Assembly (NCBI GenBank): GCA_009701105.1 | Contig: WLKU01000042.1 | Coordinates: 1 to 10,057 of the forward strand | Length of the DNA stretch: 10,057 bases | Origin: Actinomycetota bacterium | GTDB taxonomy: Bacteria > Actinomycetota > Acidimicrobiia > Acidimicrobiales > Ilumatobacteraceae | Direction: 5' to 3' | In this document: piece by piece, positions 1 through 7,212 of the stretch | Layout: each line of letters starts with the position of its first letter | Numbering within the stretch: position 1 is the stretch's first letter | Made by a program: the position numbers and the translations under genes | The notes under the pieces: generated by a model | What the model was told of the DNA's origin: nothing | The model's input: only the letters and a program-made list of their open reading frames with translations | The model's database searches: none

Positions 1-303
1 GATCTTGGCGTTACGCCCGGCAATGACGGTGTTGTTGTGCGCTTGAGTTTTCCAATGCTCACCGAAGAGCGTCGCAAAGAATACGTAAAAGTTGTCAAGA
101 ACATGGCAGAAGACGGACGCATTGCACTACGCAATGTGCGTCGCGATGCACGCAAGGCTATGGAGACAGCCGAAAAGGCTGGAGACATTTCAAAGGATGA
201 TCTAGAGCGGGCAGAAAAAGAGTTGGAAAAACTCACGCACGACAATGTTGAAGCAATTGACAAAGCATTTAGCCGTAAGGAAACAGAACTACTCGAAGTG
301 TAG
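1..303 (+). CDS. frr: Ribosome recycling factor, C-terminal part (5' end outside window)
   Basis: RRF splits post-termination 70S ribosomes together with EF-G in the cytoplasm. The reading frame is open from base 1 to the TAG at 301-303, so about 100 C-terminal residues of a protein normally near 185 residues are present. The visible part carries the family's hallmark stretch, a PGNDG...RLSFPMLTEERRKE segment followed by a KVVKNMAEDGRIALRNVRRDA helix, then the long charged helix rich in K/E near the end. The first in-frame ATG in the window (55-57) is internal and not the start. The gene is 11 nt upstream of cdsA and probably cotranscribed with it; pyrH is the expected neighbour to the left but is not in the window. 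Assignment to the family is secure. Confidence 0.96.
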   Translation, partial: DLGVTPGNDGVVVRLSFPMLTEERRKEYVKVVKNMAEDGRIALRNVRRDARKAMETAEKAGDISKDDLERAEKELEKLTHDNVEAIDKAFSRKETELLEV

Positions 304-314
304 GGAGACAACTC

Positions 315-1769
315 ATGAGCAATGACAATAGGGGCAATTTTTCGGACGATGATACAAATGGTGTCGACAGAACTGTCGATCCGACTATCGACTTCGGTGA
401 TGAGTTTGGCGTAGTCAAGTTTGCCGAGACAGACGACAGTGGCCCCGCGCTTGCTTTTGGTACGAATGAAACAGAACAACTTCCGCATTGGACCGAGATG
501 CCAACTGGCGAAGTTCCACGGTTTGGAAAAACTGATGATCAGCCAACTCGGCGCATAGTTATTGGTGCAAATGACAGCAGTCGTGACCGTGATGATTCTG
601 ATAACTCCGACGTGTGGTCTGCATACAACGAACCAGATCCAAGTGCATCGACTGGTGCTCGCCGTCCATCGTTTGAAACCACAACTCCGCCACCGGTGAG
701 CTCTCCTCGCCGTGAAGGTCGCATTGTTATCGGCACTGATCCAACCGACGAGCGTCGTCGCCATGTTGCACGTGATGCGTCGGGTGCACAATCGCGACCA
801 GTCTCACGTCCTGCTTCGAGGGCTGGTTCAAGTAGTGGTTCGCGTAGTAGCTCGTCTGCTACATCAAAGGGCTCATCGGCTCGTGGCGCGCAGGTGACTC
901 GCGCACAACGTTCGTCATCTGGCTCGAGCGCCGGCAGAGACTTGCCAACAGCAACAGCGGTGGGTGCGTTACTCGCCGCCGTATTCATTGCATCACTGAT
1001 GTGGAGACCAGCAGCAGTGATGTTGCTGATTGCAGTTCTCATTGGTGTCGCTGCATTCGAGTTTTTTACACAAGCCAGTGCCAGTGGTTACCGACCATCA
1101 ACAGTGATTGGTGTTGTTGGCTGCGTTGCTGCACCGCTCTGTGCATATTGGATCGGCGATGCAGCACTTCCGCTCGTGATCGCGTTTGGTTTTATCGCCA
1201 CAGTTGTTGTGTTCGTCGGCAGCGATGGCATTGAGTCCGGGCCGGTGCCGAACACGGCAATCATGATGCTTGCAATGCTGTGGATCGGTCTGATGAGCTC
1301 ATATGCGGCGTTGATTTTGCGTTTCTCGTCTGCAAACGGTGCAGCTTTTGTAAATGTAGGTACCGACACCTTGTTCATCGTCGTGATTGGTGTGATTGCC
1401 AATGACATGGCGGCCTACTTCGCAGGTACAGCGATGGGACGAACGCCATTACGTGACTGGATTAGTCCAGCGAAATCTATTGAGGGTTTGATTGGCGGAA
1501 CCGTCGGCACATTTTTTGCGGTTGTGCTGGTCGGAATGCAGAGCACTACTTGGAACAGTTTTGGTGATTGGTTCTTGCTCGCCTTAGTGATTTCGGTCAT
1601 GGCGCCGCTTGGCGATCTTGCCGAGTCGATGTTTAAGCGCAACCTCAACATCAAAGATTTTGGCACTGTGTTGCGTGGGCATGGGGGAGTTCTGGATCGT
1701 TTCGACAGTCTGTTGTTCGTCTTGCCAGCCGCCTATTACCTCACTCTTGTTATCCAACCCTGGGGCTGA
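315..1769 (+). CDS. cdsA: Phosphatidate cytidylyltransferase (CDP-diacylglycerol synthase) with long disordered N-terminal extension
   Basis: CdsA makes CDP-diacylglycerol from phosphatidate and CTP in the plasma membrane, the branch point for phospholipid synthesis. The 484-residue product ends in the CDP-diglyceride synthase signature at about residues 438-464: SMFKR, then KD at 447-448, then HGG at 456-458 and DRFD at 461-464. One signature position that is usually P, G or S is R453 (LRGHGG instead of LPGHGG). About eight or nine hydrophobic segments lie between residues 212 and 482. Residues 1-210 are soluble, rich in Ser, Arg, Asp and Pro, and contain a twice-repeated RIVIG motif (80-84 and 136-140) and the string LPHWTEMPTGEVPRF (56-70). 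Most bacterial CdsA proteins are about 270-310 residues, so this tail is extra. A purine-rich GGGAGA at 303-308 lies 6 nt before the ATG and supports this start. The gene sits between frr and dxr as in other actinobacteria. Confidence 0.95.
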   Translation: MSNDNRGNFSDDDTNGVDRTVDPTIDFGDEFGVVKFAETDDSGPALAFGTNETEQLPHWTEMPTGEVPRFGKTDDQPTRRIVIGANDSSRDRDDSDNSDVWSAYNEPDPSASTGARRPSFETTTPPPVSSPRREGRIVIGTDPTDERRRHVARDASGAQSRPVSRPASRAGSSSGSRSSSSATSKGSSARGAQVTRAQRSSSGSSAGRDLPTATAVGALLAAVFIASLMWRPAAVMLLIAVLIGVAAFEFFTQASASGYRPSTVIGVVGCVAAPLCAYWIGDAALPLVIAFGFIATVVVFVGSDGIESGPVPNTAIMMLAMLWIGLMSSYAALILRFSSANGAAFVNVGTDTLFIVVIGVIANDMAAYFAGTAMGRTPLRDWISPAKSIEGLIGGTVGTFFAVVLVGMQSTTWNSFGDWFLLALVISVMAPLGDLAESMFKRNLNIKDFGTVLRGHGGVLDRFDSLLFVLPAAYYLTLVIQPWG

Positions 1770-1798
1770 TTCACCAATTTCGCTGACAGACTGAACAG

Positions 1799-2941
1799 AT
1801 GTCGGTCGTGCGTGTTGCAATTGCTGGATCAACTGGCTCGATTGGTACGCAGACCCTGGATGTCATTTCTCGTAGTGGTGGTGAGTACGAAGTAGTTGGT
1901 CTTGGAGTTGGAAGTTCTGCTGATGCAGTAATCGCGCAAGCCAAGTTGTGTAATCCAAAAATCGTTGCAGTCAGCAATGACGAGGCCCGCAAGAAAGTAG
2001 CTCAGGCGTTGCAGGGTGTTGAAGTTGTTGCCGATTTTGCAGAGCTTGCGCGCGACGCCGATGTCGTTGTTAACGGCGTTGTAGGTTTTGCAGGCTTGTC
2101 GGTAACGATGTCAACGTTGCAACACGGCAAGCGGCTTGCCCTAGCAAACAAAGAGAGTCTGATTGCGGCTGGTCCTATTGTGCAGCCACTGCGAAGTATC
2201 AAGGGTGCGGTGATTGTGCCTGTCGACAGCGAACACTGCGCGATTCATCAATGCTTGAGATCATCAACCGATACGCAACGCGAAGTGCGACGCTTGTTGC
2301 TGACTGCAAGTGGCGGACCATTTCGGGGTCGCACTGCAGAGTCGCTGCAAGAAGTGACAATCGTCGATGCACTCAAACACCCAACCTGGTCAATGGGTCC
2401 AAAGATCACAGTCGATTCTTCAACATTGATGAATAAAGGTCTTGAGGTTATTGAGGCTCATGAATTGTTTGGAGTGGCGTTTGACAACATTGATGTTGTT
2501 GTGCATCCGCAGTCAGTTGTGCACTCGATGGTCGAGTTCGCAGACGGTGCGGTCATCGCACAGTTGTCTTTGCCCGACATGCGACTGCCGATTGCTTATG
2601 CGCTTGGGTTTCCTGCGCGCTCCGACATTGCGTTTGGCGCGATTGATTGGACGCAACTGAGTCGCCTCGACTTTGAGACACCAGATAGATCTACGTTTCG
2701 ATGTTTGGATCTGGCGTATCAGGCTGGTCGAGTAGGGGGGACTGCCCCCGCATGGTTGAGTGCGGCCAACGAAATTGCAGTGGAAGCATTTTTGGATGGG
2801 CACATATCGTGGTCAAAAATTGCCGGCGTAATTGAGCGAACGATGCAACACCATGATGGAGTGTTACCCACAACGGTTGAGGATATTTTGCAAGCAGATG
2901 CATCAGCCCGCAGGTTTGCGGCACTGGAGTTAACAAAATGA
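1799..2941 (+). CDS. dxr: 1-deoxy-D-xylulose-5-phosphate reductoisomerase
   Basis: DXR (IspC) rearranges and reduces 1-deoxyxylulose 5-phosphate to 2-C-methylerythritol 4-phosphate with NADPH and a divalent metal, the committed step of the MEP isoprenoid pathway and the target of fosmidomycin. The 380-residue length is normal. Visible elements: nucleotide-binding GSTGSIG at 10-16; NKES at 117-120; metal ligands D143 and E145 in PVDSEH and E216 in MNKGLE; the flexible-loop HPTWSMG at 194-200; and HPQSVVHSMVEF at 236-247. All catalytic residues known from the E. coli enzyme have counterparts. The start at 1799 places GSTGSIG at the usual distance from the N-terminus; no strong Shine-Dalgarno is visible. 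It begins 29 nt after cdsA and its TGA overlaps the ATG of the following protease. A GGGGG-ACTG-CCCCC hairpin sits in the coding sequence near 2736-2749. Confidence 0.97.
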   Translation: MSVVRVAIAGSTGSIGTQTLDVISRSGGEYEVVGLGVGSSADAVIAQAKLCNPKIVAVSNDEARKKVAQALQGVEVVADFAELARDADVVVNGVVGFAGLSVTMSTLQHGKRLALANKESLIAAGPIVQPLRSIKGAVIVPVDSEHCAIHQCLRSSTDTQREVRRLLLTASGGPFRGRTAESLQEVTIVDALKHPTWSMGPKITVDSSTLMNKGLEVIEAHELFGVAFDNIDVVVHPQSVVHSMVEFADGAVIAQLSLPDMRLPIAYALGFPARSDIAFGAIDWTQLSRLDFETPDRSTFRCLDLAYQAGRVGGTAPAWLSAANEIAVEAFLDGHISWSKIAGVIERTMQHHDGVLPTTVEDILQADASARRFAALELTK

Positions 2942-4185
2942 GTTCGTTCTACAACAAGTTTCGTGATGAGATCGTGGCTGGTGGAGACACAACCGATCAG
3001 CCCAAGCGCATCAACGATAAACGCACAAGTTTGATTGCAGGGCTTGTTCTTCTTGCTTTGTTTGTCTGGCTGGGGGTAAGCAGCCCTTGGACATTCGTGT
3101 TTGTGGTGGGCCTACTCATCTCTGTCTTTTTGCATGAGATGGGACATTTCGTTACTGCTCGCCGCACGGGCATGAAGGTGACGCAATTTTTTATGGGCTT
3201 TGGCCCACGGTTGTGGAGCATGCAGCGAGGAGAGGTGGAGTATGGCATTAGGGCATTGCCACTCGGAGCATTTGTTCGCATAGTTGGCATGAACAATCTG
3301 GATGAATGCGATCCAGCCGATGAACCACGCGCCTATCGAGCACAGTCGTATCCAAAGCGATTACTTGTGATCACCGCAGGTTCGTTGATGCACGGCGTTA
3401 TTGCACTCGTCCTATTTTTTGGGGTCTATGCGACTTCTGGTCGCTATAGCGAAACTGGCGATGTACTTGTGACTTCTCCGCCTGCCGCAAATTCTCCAGC
3501 ACAAGAGTCGGGTGTTGTAATGGGCGACGTTGTGAGGGAAATTGATGGCATCGCAATTTCAACTCGTGAACAATTTATCGAGCAAATAGTCTCAAAGCAG
3601 CCTGGACAAACTGTTCCTGTGGTTGTTGAGCGCGCAGGCAAACCGGTCTCGCTTAGTGTCACGCTCGGAAACAACCCGGTAGATACTTCGCTTGCTTATT
3701 TTGGTGTGGCAAGTTGGTCGCTTGATTATGTTCACGTCAATCCGATTAGGGCCGTTGGCTATGCAACACAAGACTTGGTTGTAACAGCAGGTAGGTCGGT
3801 GGTGGGTGTGTTTGTGGTGCTCAATCCAATTAATATTTTCAACAGCGTTGTCGACGACAAAGCCGACCCTGCAACTCGTCCCGGCACAGTTGTCGGAGCG
3901 AGCCAGCTCGGTGGCGAGATAGGTCGACAAGACGGGTTAAAGGGTGTGCTGTTGCTGCTCGCAAGTATCAACGTATTTGTTGGCGTGTTCAACATGTTTC
4001 CGTTGCTGCCCTTTGACGGAGGTCATGCCGCGATTGCCACCTACGAACGGTTTCGTTCGCGACGCAACAAGACGTATCGGGCGGATGTTGGCAAGATGGT
4101 GCCAGTTGCCACGATGGTTGTGGGCTTACTCGCCATGCTTCTAGTCGTTGGCTTATACCTCGATCTCACTCAGCCAATTGGCTGA
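2938..4185 (+). CDS. rseP: Site-2 (RseP/Rip1-type) intramembrane zinc metalloprotease
   Basis: Site-2 proteases cut transmembrane anti-sigma factors and other membrane proteins inside the bilayer, typically releasing a sigma factor under envelope stress. The 415-residue product shows the zinc motif HEMGH (H66, E67, H70) in a membrane segment, a central PDZ-like domain at about 175-245 (AQESGVVMGDVVREIDG is the usual start of its fold), and the C-terminal N352-x2-P355-x2-P358-x-D360-GG motif that supplies the third zinc ligand. A last hydrophobic segment is at 388-408. The first HExxH lies at residue 66 rather than near residue 20 because about 30 polar residues and an extra hydrophobic segment (31-48) come first. 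The ATG overlaps the dxr TGA (ATGA), supporting translational coupling and this start. In mycobacteria the orthologue Rip1 lies between dxr and ispG too. The natural substrate here is unknown, and the symbol is by family. Confidence 0.93.
   Translation: MSSFYNKFRDEIVAGGDTTDQPKRINDKRTSLIAGLVLLALFVWLGVSSPWTFVFVVGLLISVFLHEMGHFVTARRTGMKVTQFFMGFGPRLWSMQRGEVEYGIRALPLGAFVRIVGMNNLDECDPADEPRAYRAQSYPKRLLVITAGSLMHGVIALVLFFGVYATSGRYSETGDVLVTSPPAANSPAQESGVVMGDVVREIDGIAISTREQFIEQIVSKQPGQTVPVVVERAGKPVSLSVTLGNNPVDTSLAYFGVASWSLDYVHVNPIRAVGYATQDLVVTAGRSVVGVFVVLNPINIFNSVVDDKADPATRPGTVVGASQLGGEIGRQDGLKGVLLLLASINVFVGVFNMFPLLPFDGGHAAIATYERFRSRRNKTYRADVGKMVPVATMVVGLLAMLLVVGLYLDLTQPIG
4170..4185. repeat. Perfect palindrome spanning the rseP stop codon
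   Basis: TCAGCCAATTGGCTGA reads identically on both strands (16 bp) and includes the final codons and the TGA of the protease gene. In RNA it could form a 6-bp stem with an AATT loop. No T-run follows, so it is not a convincing intrinsic terminator. It may be a weak processing or pause hairpin, a protein-binding site, or coincidence of the codons Gln-Pro-Ile-Gly-stop. Confidence 0.4.
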
Positions 4186-4240
4186 ATATCGCAGCGGATA
4201 AAACGTTGCAAAACCGTGCCGTGATGACAAACTGGTATTT

Positions 4241-5461
4241 ATGACCGTATATGCGAGGCGCGAAACGCGCCAGATCTCGGTAGGCAAAGTTGCCGTTGGT
4301 GGCAATGCGCCAATCAGTATTCAGTCAATGACCATCACCAAGACGGCCGATGTTGAAGGTACGTTGCAACAAATTTATGCCCTTGCTGCGGCCGGCTGCG
4401 ACATCGTGCGCTGCACGTGCAACGAAGCTGAAGCCGCTGAGGGTCTTGCCCAAATAGTTCCACGTTCGCCAGTGCCGATCATCGCCGATATCCATCATCA
4501 ATACAAGATGGCGTTAGCAGCAATGGAAGCGGGTGTGCATGGATTACGTCTCAATCCTGGCAACATTCGTAAACCTGAACACATCAAAGCGGTTGCATCT
4601 GAGGCCCGCGATCGCAAGGTGCCAATTCGGATTGGTGTCAACGGTGGATCTCTTGACCCAGCGTTGTACGAAAAATATGGCGGCCTGACTGCTGAAGCGA
4701 TGGTGGAATCCGCTCTGCAAGAGATCGCATATTTCGAAGAAGTTGATTTTGATTTGATCAAAATTTCTGTCAAGGCTTCCAACGTTCCACTCATGATCGA
4801 GGCATATCGCCAATTGAGCGAAGTAACCAATCATCCGTTGCACCTTGGTGTCACCGAAGCCGGGCCACTGCCAGGTGGACTGATTAAGGCAACGGCAGGA
4901 ATCTCGACATTGCTCATGGAGGGCATCGGCGACACGATCCGGTACAGCCTCACTGCTGATCCAGTGGAAGAAGCGCGAGCAGGCAGGCAATTGCTTGAGT
5001 CGCTCGGTTTGCGTGAGCGCAAAAATGTTGACTTGATTGCATGCCCAAGTTGTGGGCGAGCAGAGATTGATGTCATTGATGTCGCCAATCGTGCGCAAGC
5101 TGCTTTTGCAGACAAAAAGATTCCGTTGCAAATTGCGGTCATGGGCTGCGTCGTTAATGGCCCAGGCGAAGCACGCGAAGCCGACTTAGGTATTGCCGCG
5201 GGTAACAAACGAGGCCACTTGTTCGTCAAGGGCCGCAACGTGGCGGTAGTACCGGAGTCGGAAATGGTGGAAGCGCTCATTGACTGGGCCACATATATTC
5301 ACGAGCACGGAGCGGACGCTGCAGTTGCTCGCGTTGACACCGCGCTCGCCGAGCGCGAAGCAACAAAAGATCGCAATATGTTGCTCAAAGAGCATGGCGA
5401 TGATGTCAATCATGCCGACGAAAAAATAGTGGAGATACGAAAGAAGGTCGCCGGCAACTAG
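4241..5461 (+). CDS. ispG: 4-hydroxy-3-methylbut-2-en-1-yl diphosphate synthase (GcpE)
   Basis: IspG reductively opens the cyclic diphosphate MEcPP to HMBPP, the next-to-last MEP-pathway step, using a 4Fe-4S cluster and flavodoxin or ferredoxin. The 406-residue protein has an N-terminal TIM-barrel half (SIQSMTITKTADVEGTLQQI at about 26-45, RLNPGNI at 103-109, RIGVNGGSLD at 130-139) and the C-terminal cluster domain with C268 and C271 in ACPSCGRA, C303 in MGCVVNGPGEA, and E310. The spacing of these four ligands equals that of the E. coli enzyme (270, 273, 305, 312). After the domain there is a charged, Lys/Glu-rich tail of about 40 residues, so the protein is somewhat longer than the usual 360-390. 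The ATG at 4241 has no clear Shine-Dalgarno, and no other in-frame start was found in the 55-nt gap after the protease gene. No confident promoter was seen in that gap, so readthrough from the upstream operon is likely. Confidence 0.97.
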   Translation: MTVYARRETRQISVGKVAVGGNAPISIQSMTITKTADVEGTLQQIYALAAAGCDIVRCTCNEAEAAEGLAQIVPRSPVPIIADIHHQYKMALAAMEAGVHGLRLNPGNIRKPEHIKAVASEARDRKVPIRIGVNGGSLDPALYEKYGGLTAEAMVESALQEIAYFEEVDFDLIKISVKASNVPLMIEAYRQLSEVTNHPLHLGVTEAGPLPGGLIKATAGISTLLMEGIGDTIRYSLTADPVEEARAGRQLLESLGLRERKNVDLIACPSCGRAEIDVIDVANRAQAAFADKKIPLQIAVMGCVVNGPGEAREADLGIAAGNKRGHLFVKGRNVAVVPESEMVEALIDWATYIHEHGADAAVARVDTALAEREATKDRNMLLKEHGDDVNHADEKIVEIRKKVAGN

Positions 5462-5471
5462 CAGCTAGCAA

Positions 5472-6179
5472 TTATCCAGGAATGGTCGTCGCTGCGACGA
5501 TTGTCGTTGTGGTTGTTGTTGTAGGCACAACCACATTCCACAAATTTTGTGCAGTCTCTATATAGAGAGTTGCACGCGCGCGGTATCCAACCGGTTGCAA
5601 GTGCAGTTTGTCAAAGGCAAACCATTTGGGGTTTGCTGAGATCATTGTGTGCCAGTCGACGACCGAGACATTGGGGTAGTCAAGTGCAACACGATCAAGC
5701 ACTCTGTTGAACACTGCGGATGCACGAACGTAGTACTGGCTGTCTATACGCAAAACATTGACCCACACCACCGGAATATCGCCAATCAACGTGAGTAGTT
5801 CACGAATTCGATCTTCGTAGTAACGCACTTTGATTGAACCTTGCAAGTCGTTGCTCCCAAGTGCCACGATGACAGCGGAGGGTCGTACTTTTTCCTTGAG
5901 ATACTTGGCATATGTCTTCACCCCGTTGCGCAACGTGTTGGCAGGTCCACTGATATTGCGAGAGAACGCCCCATCCACAATTACTTTGTCAAAAGTATTC
6001 AGTGCCTGCAGCTGTGGCGTTACGTTGCCAAACCCTTTGTAATTGGCGCCCCAAGTAATGCTGTCGCCAAGTATGAGCAGCGTGTGTGTGGGTTCAACAG
6101 CACGTGCATTACCAACAAAGTTGCAAGAAATCAGTGTGGCAACTACAAGGGTAAGAGTTCTGCATACCCGCAGGTTCAA
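5472..6179 (-). CDS. Secreted SGNH/GDSL-family hydrolase with Thr-rich C-terminal tail
   Basis: This is probably an esterase or lipase-like enzyme of the SGNH family acting outside the cytoplasm; the substrate cannot be told from sequence. Starting at TTG 6179 the product has 235 residues. Block I is LILGDSITWG with nucleophile S40, block III is ALGSNDLQ (N110), and block V is FDKLHLQPVGY with D190 and H193, so the catalytic set is complete. An N-terminal export signal is present: Arg at 4 and 7, a hydrophobic core at 8-22, then a likely signal-peptidase site after NARA (27). LISC at 16-19 also fits a lipobox, so a lipoprotein is possible. The C-terminus is a Thr-rich string (VPTTTTTTTIVAATTIPG), possibly a glycosylated linker. 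The TTG start overlaps the manA stop as TTGA and has GGGGA about 6 nt upstream; GTG at 6191 is the alternative. An open frame extends further to ATG 6293, but that part lies inside manA and encodes no signal peptide. Confidence 0.82.
   Translation of the reverse strand: MNLRVCRTLTLVVATLISCNFVGNARAVEPTHTLLILGDSITWGANYKGFGNVTPQLQALNTFDKVIVDGAFSRNISGPANTLRNGVKTYAKYLKEKVRPSAVIVALGSNDLQGSIKVRYYEDRIRELLTLIGDIPVVWVNVLRIDSQYYVRASAVFNRVLDRVALDYPNVSVVDWHTMISANPKWFAFDKLHLQPVGYRARATLYIETAQNLWNVVVPTTTTTTTIVAATTIPG
5486..5500. terminator. Weak hairpin at the convergent ispG/hydrolase ends
   Basis: TCGTCGC and GCGACGA form 7-nt arms around a single T, realistically a 5-bp stem with a 5-nt loop, followed on the + strand by a T/G-rich stretch (TTGTCGTTGT). 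It lies inside the Thr-codon tail of the hydrolase, 24 nt after the ispG stop. It could help end ispG transcripts, but the stem is short and the T-run is broken by G and C, so it may be no more than a by-product of the codons. Confidence 0.18.
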
Positions 6180-7210
6180 TGCGTTCCCCACGTTCGAAAC
6201 ACAGTTGCAGTGCCGGTGAGTTGCACCGATTCGTTGTTGCGCAACACACATGCCTGACCTCGCCTGATTGTGGTGGCATCGCCTTCGGTGCACATCAATA
6301 TTTCCGCGTGGTGCGTTGCCTTGACCGTCGTTTCTCCAGCAACCTCGATGCGTTCAACCCCAAAGCGAGATGTGGAGACGGGGTAGGTGAACCGACCTGG
6401 GGTCACTTCGGTTGCATTGACAACTGGTGAGGGAATGGATTCAAAACGTGCGACGGCTAAGAATTCGTCGACGCTGACGTACTTTTTGGTGAAGGCTGCT
6501 CGCACAACGTTGTCTGATGACGACATCACTTCAACACCAGAACCGCTGAGATATGCATGTGCATTGCCTGCGCCAAGAAAAAGCGCCTGACCAGGAGAAA
6601 GTCGCACGTGGTGCATCAACAATGCAACGAGCAGGCCGCCGTTTCCTGGATACATGCTTGCCAATCGTCCTGCCCATGCAGGCATTTGTGCGGGAAGTTG
6701 GTGTGGCCCAGTGGTCAATGCCCAGCGCACACATTCAGCAAGTCCGTCATTTTCAAGATGCTCTGCGAGTTGCGCCCAGCCAAATCGTTTGCACAACTCA
6801 AGCGATTCTTCTATCGATCGAAATCCGCAAATTGCATCAAATGAGGTCAACGCAATCAGTAGTTCGGGCTTTGCTGATGCATCTCGGTAGATGCGTTGCG
6901 GTGCGTCGAGCGAAATACCGATTTCGTTTTCTTGTTGAAACCCACTCGCTGCTTGTTCGTCGGTGGGGTGAGTCTGCAGCGAAAGGGGTTTGTTGGCAGA
7001 AATAATTTTGACAAGGAAAGAAAGATCGCCAGTCAGTTGCTCAAGTGGCTGACTTCCGGTTGCATTTTTTACGAGCGATGGTCCACCTCGATGTGTGCCA
7101 AACCACAATTCGGCCCATGGTCGAGCATCGGCTTCTGTCGAGAGAAATTCTGGAATGAACTGTTGATCGCCCCAGTCGTAGTGCTGGACAACGCCTCGCA
7201 GTAAGTGCAT
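6176..7210 (-). CDS. manA: Mannose-6-phosphate isomerase, class I
   Basis: This zinc enzyme interconverts fructose 6-phosphate and mannose 6-phosphate in the cytoplasm, feeding GDP-mannose, mannosylated lipids and glycans. The 344-residue product has the class I start (LRGVVQHYDWGD at 4-15, AELWFGTH at 33-40), metal ligands Q79 and H81 in LSLQTHP, E116 in KPELLIAL and H218 in GAGNAHAYL, and the conserved segment SSSDNVVRAAFTKKYVSV at 230-247, where relatives usually have a glycine/leucine and TPK; R237 is kept. Length is slightly below the usual 390-400, as in many actinobacterial members. The ATG is 2 nt downstream of the proS stop, and its TGA overlaps the TTG of the hydrolase gene, so the three genes probably share one transcript. 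No strong Shine-Dalgarno is seen, which is consistent with translational coupling to proS. Confidence 0.94.
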   Translation of the reverse strand: MHLLRGVVQHYDWGDQQFIPEFLSTEADARPWAELWFGTHRGGPSLVKNATGSQPLEQLTGDLSFLVKIISANKPLSLQTHPTDEQAASGFQQENEIGISLDAPQRIYRDASAKPELLIALTSFDAICGFRSIEESLELCKRFGWAQLAEHLENDGLAECVRWALTTGPHQLPAQMPAWAGRLASMYPGNGGLLVALLMHHVRLSPGQALFLGAGNAHAYLSGSGVEVMSSSDNVVRAAFTKKYVSVDEFLAVARFESIPSPVVNATEVTPGRFTYPVSTSRFGVERIEVAGETTVKATHHAEILMCTEGDATTIRRGQACVLRNNESVQLTGTATVFRTWGTH

Positions 7211-7212
7211 CG

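Noticed and set aside
539..1042. Open frame of 167 codons on the - strand inside cdsA
   Set aside because: It is antisense to the low-complexity Ser/Arg-rich part of cdsA, has Arg/Ala-rich composition and no recognisable domain; the cdsA frame explains the region.
4044..4059. CGAACG-GTTT-CGTTCG inverted repeat as a second LexA box
   Set aside because: The CGAAC and GTTCG half-sites are 6 bp apart rather than 4, and it lies deep inside the protease coding sequence.
4544..5131. Open frame of 195 codons on the - strand inside ispG
   Set aside because: It is fully covered by ispG, whose catalytic residues are intact; no start signal or known domain is apparent in the antisense frame.
5500..5530. 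GTT/TTG-rich stretch as a microsatellite or CRISPR-like repeat
   Set aside because: It is explained by Thr codons (ACA/ACC/ACG) of the hydrolase tail on the - strand; there are no spaced repeats.
6180..6293. Hydrolase start at ATG 6293 inside manA
   Set aside because: The added residues are Cys/His/Arg-rich antigenic-noise-like sequence lying in another frame of manA and would bury the signal peptide; TTG 6179 overlaps the manA stop and has a Shine-Dalgarno.
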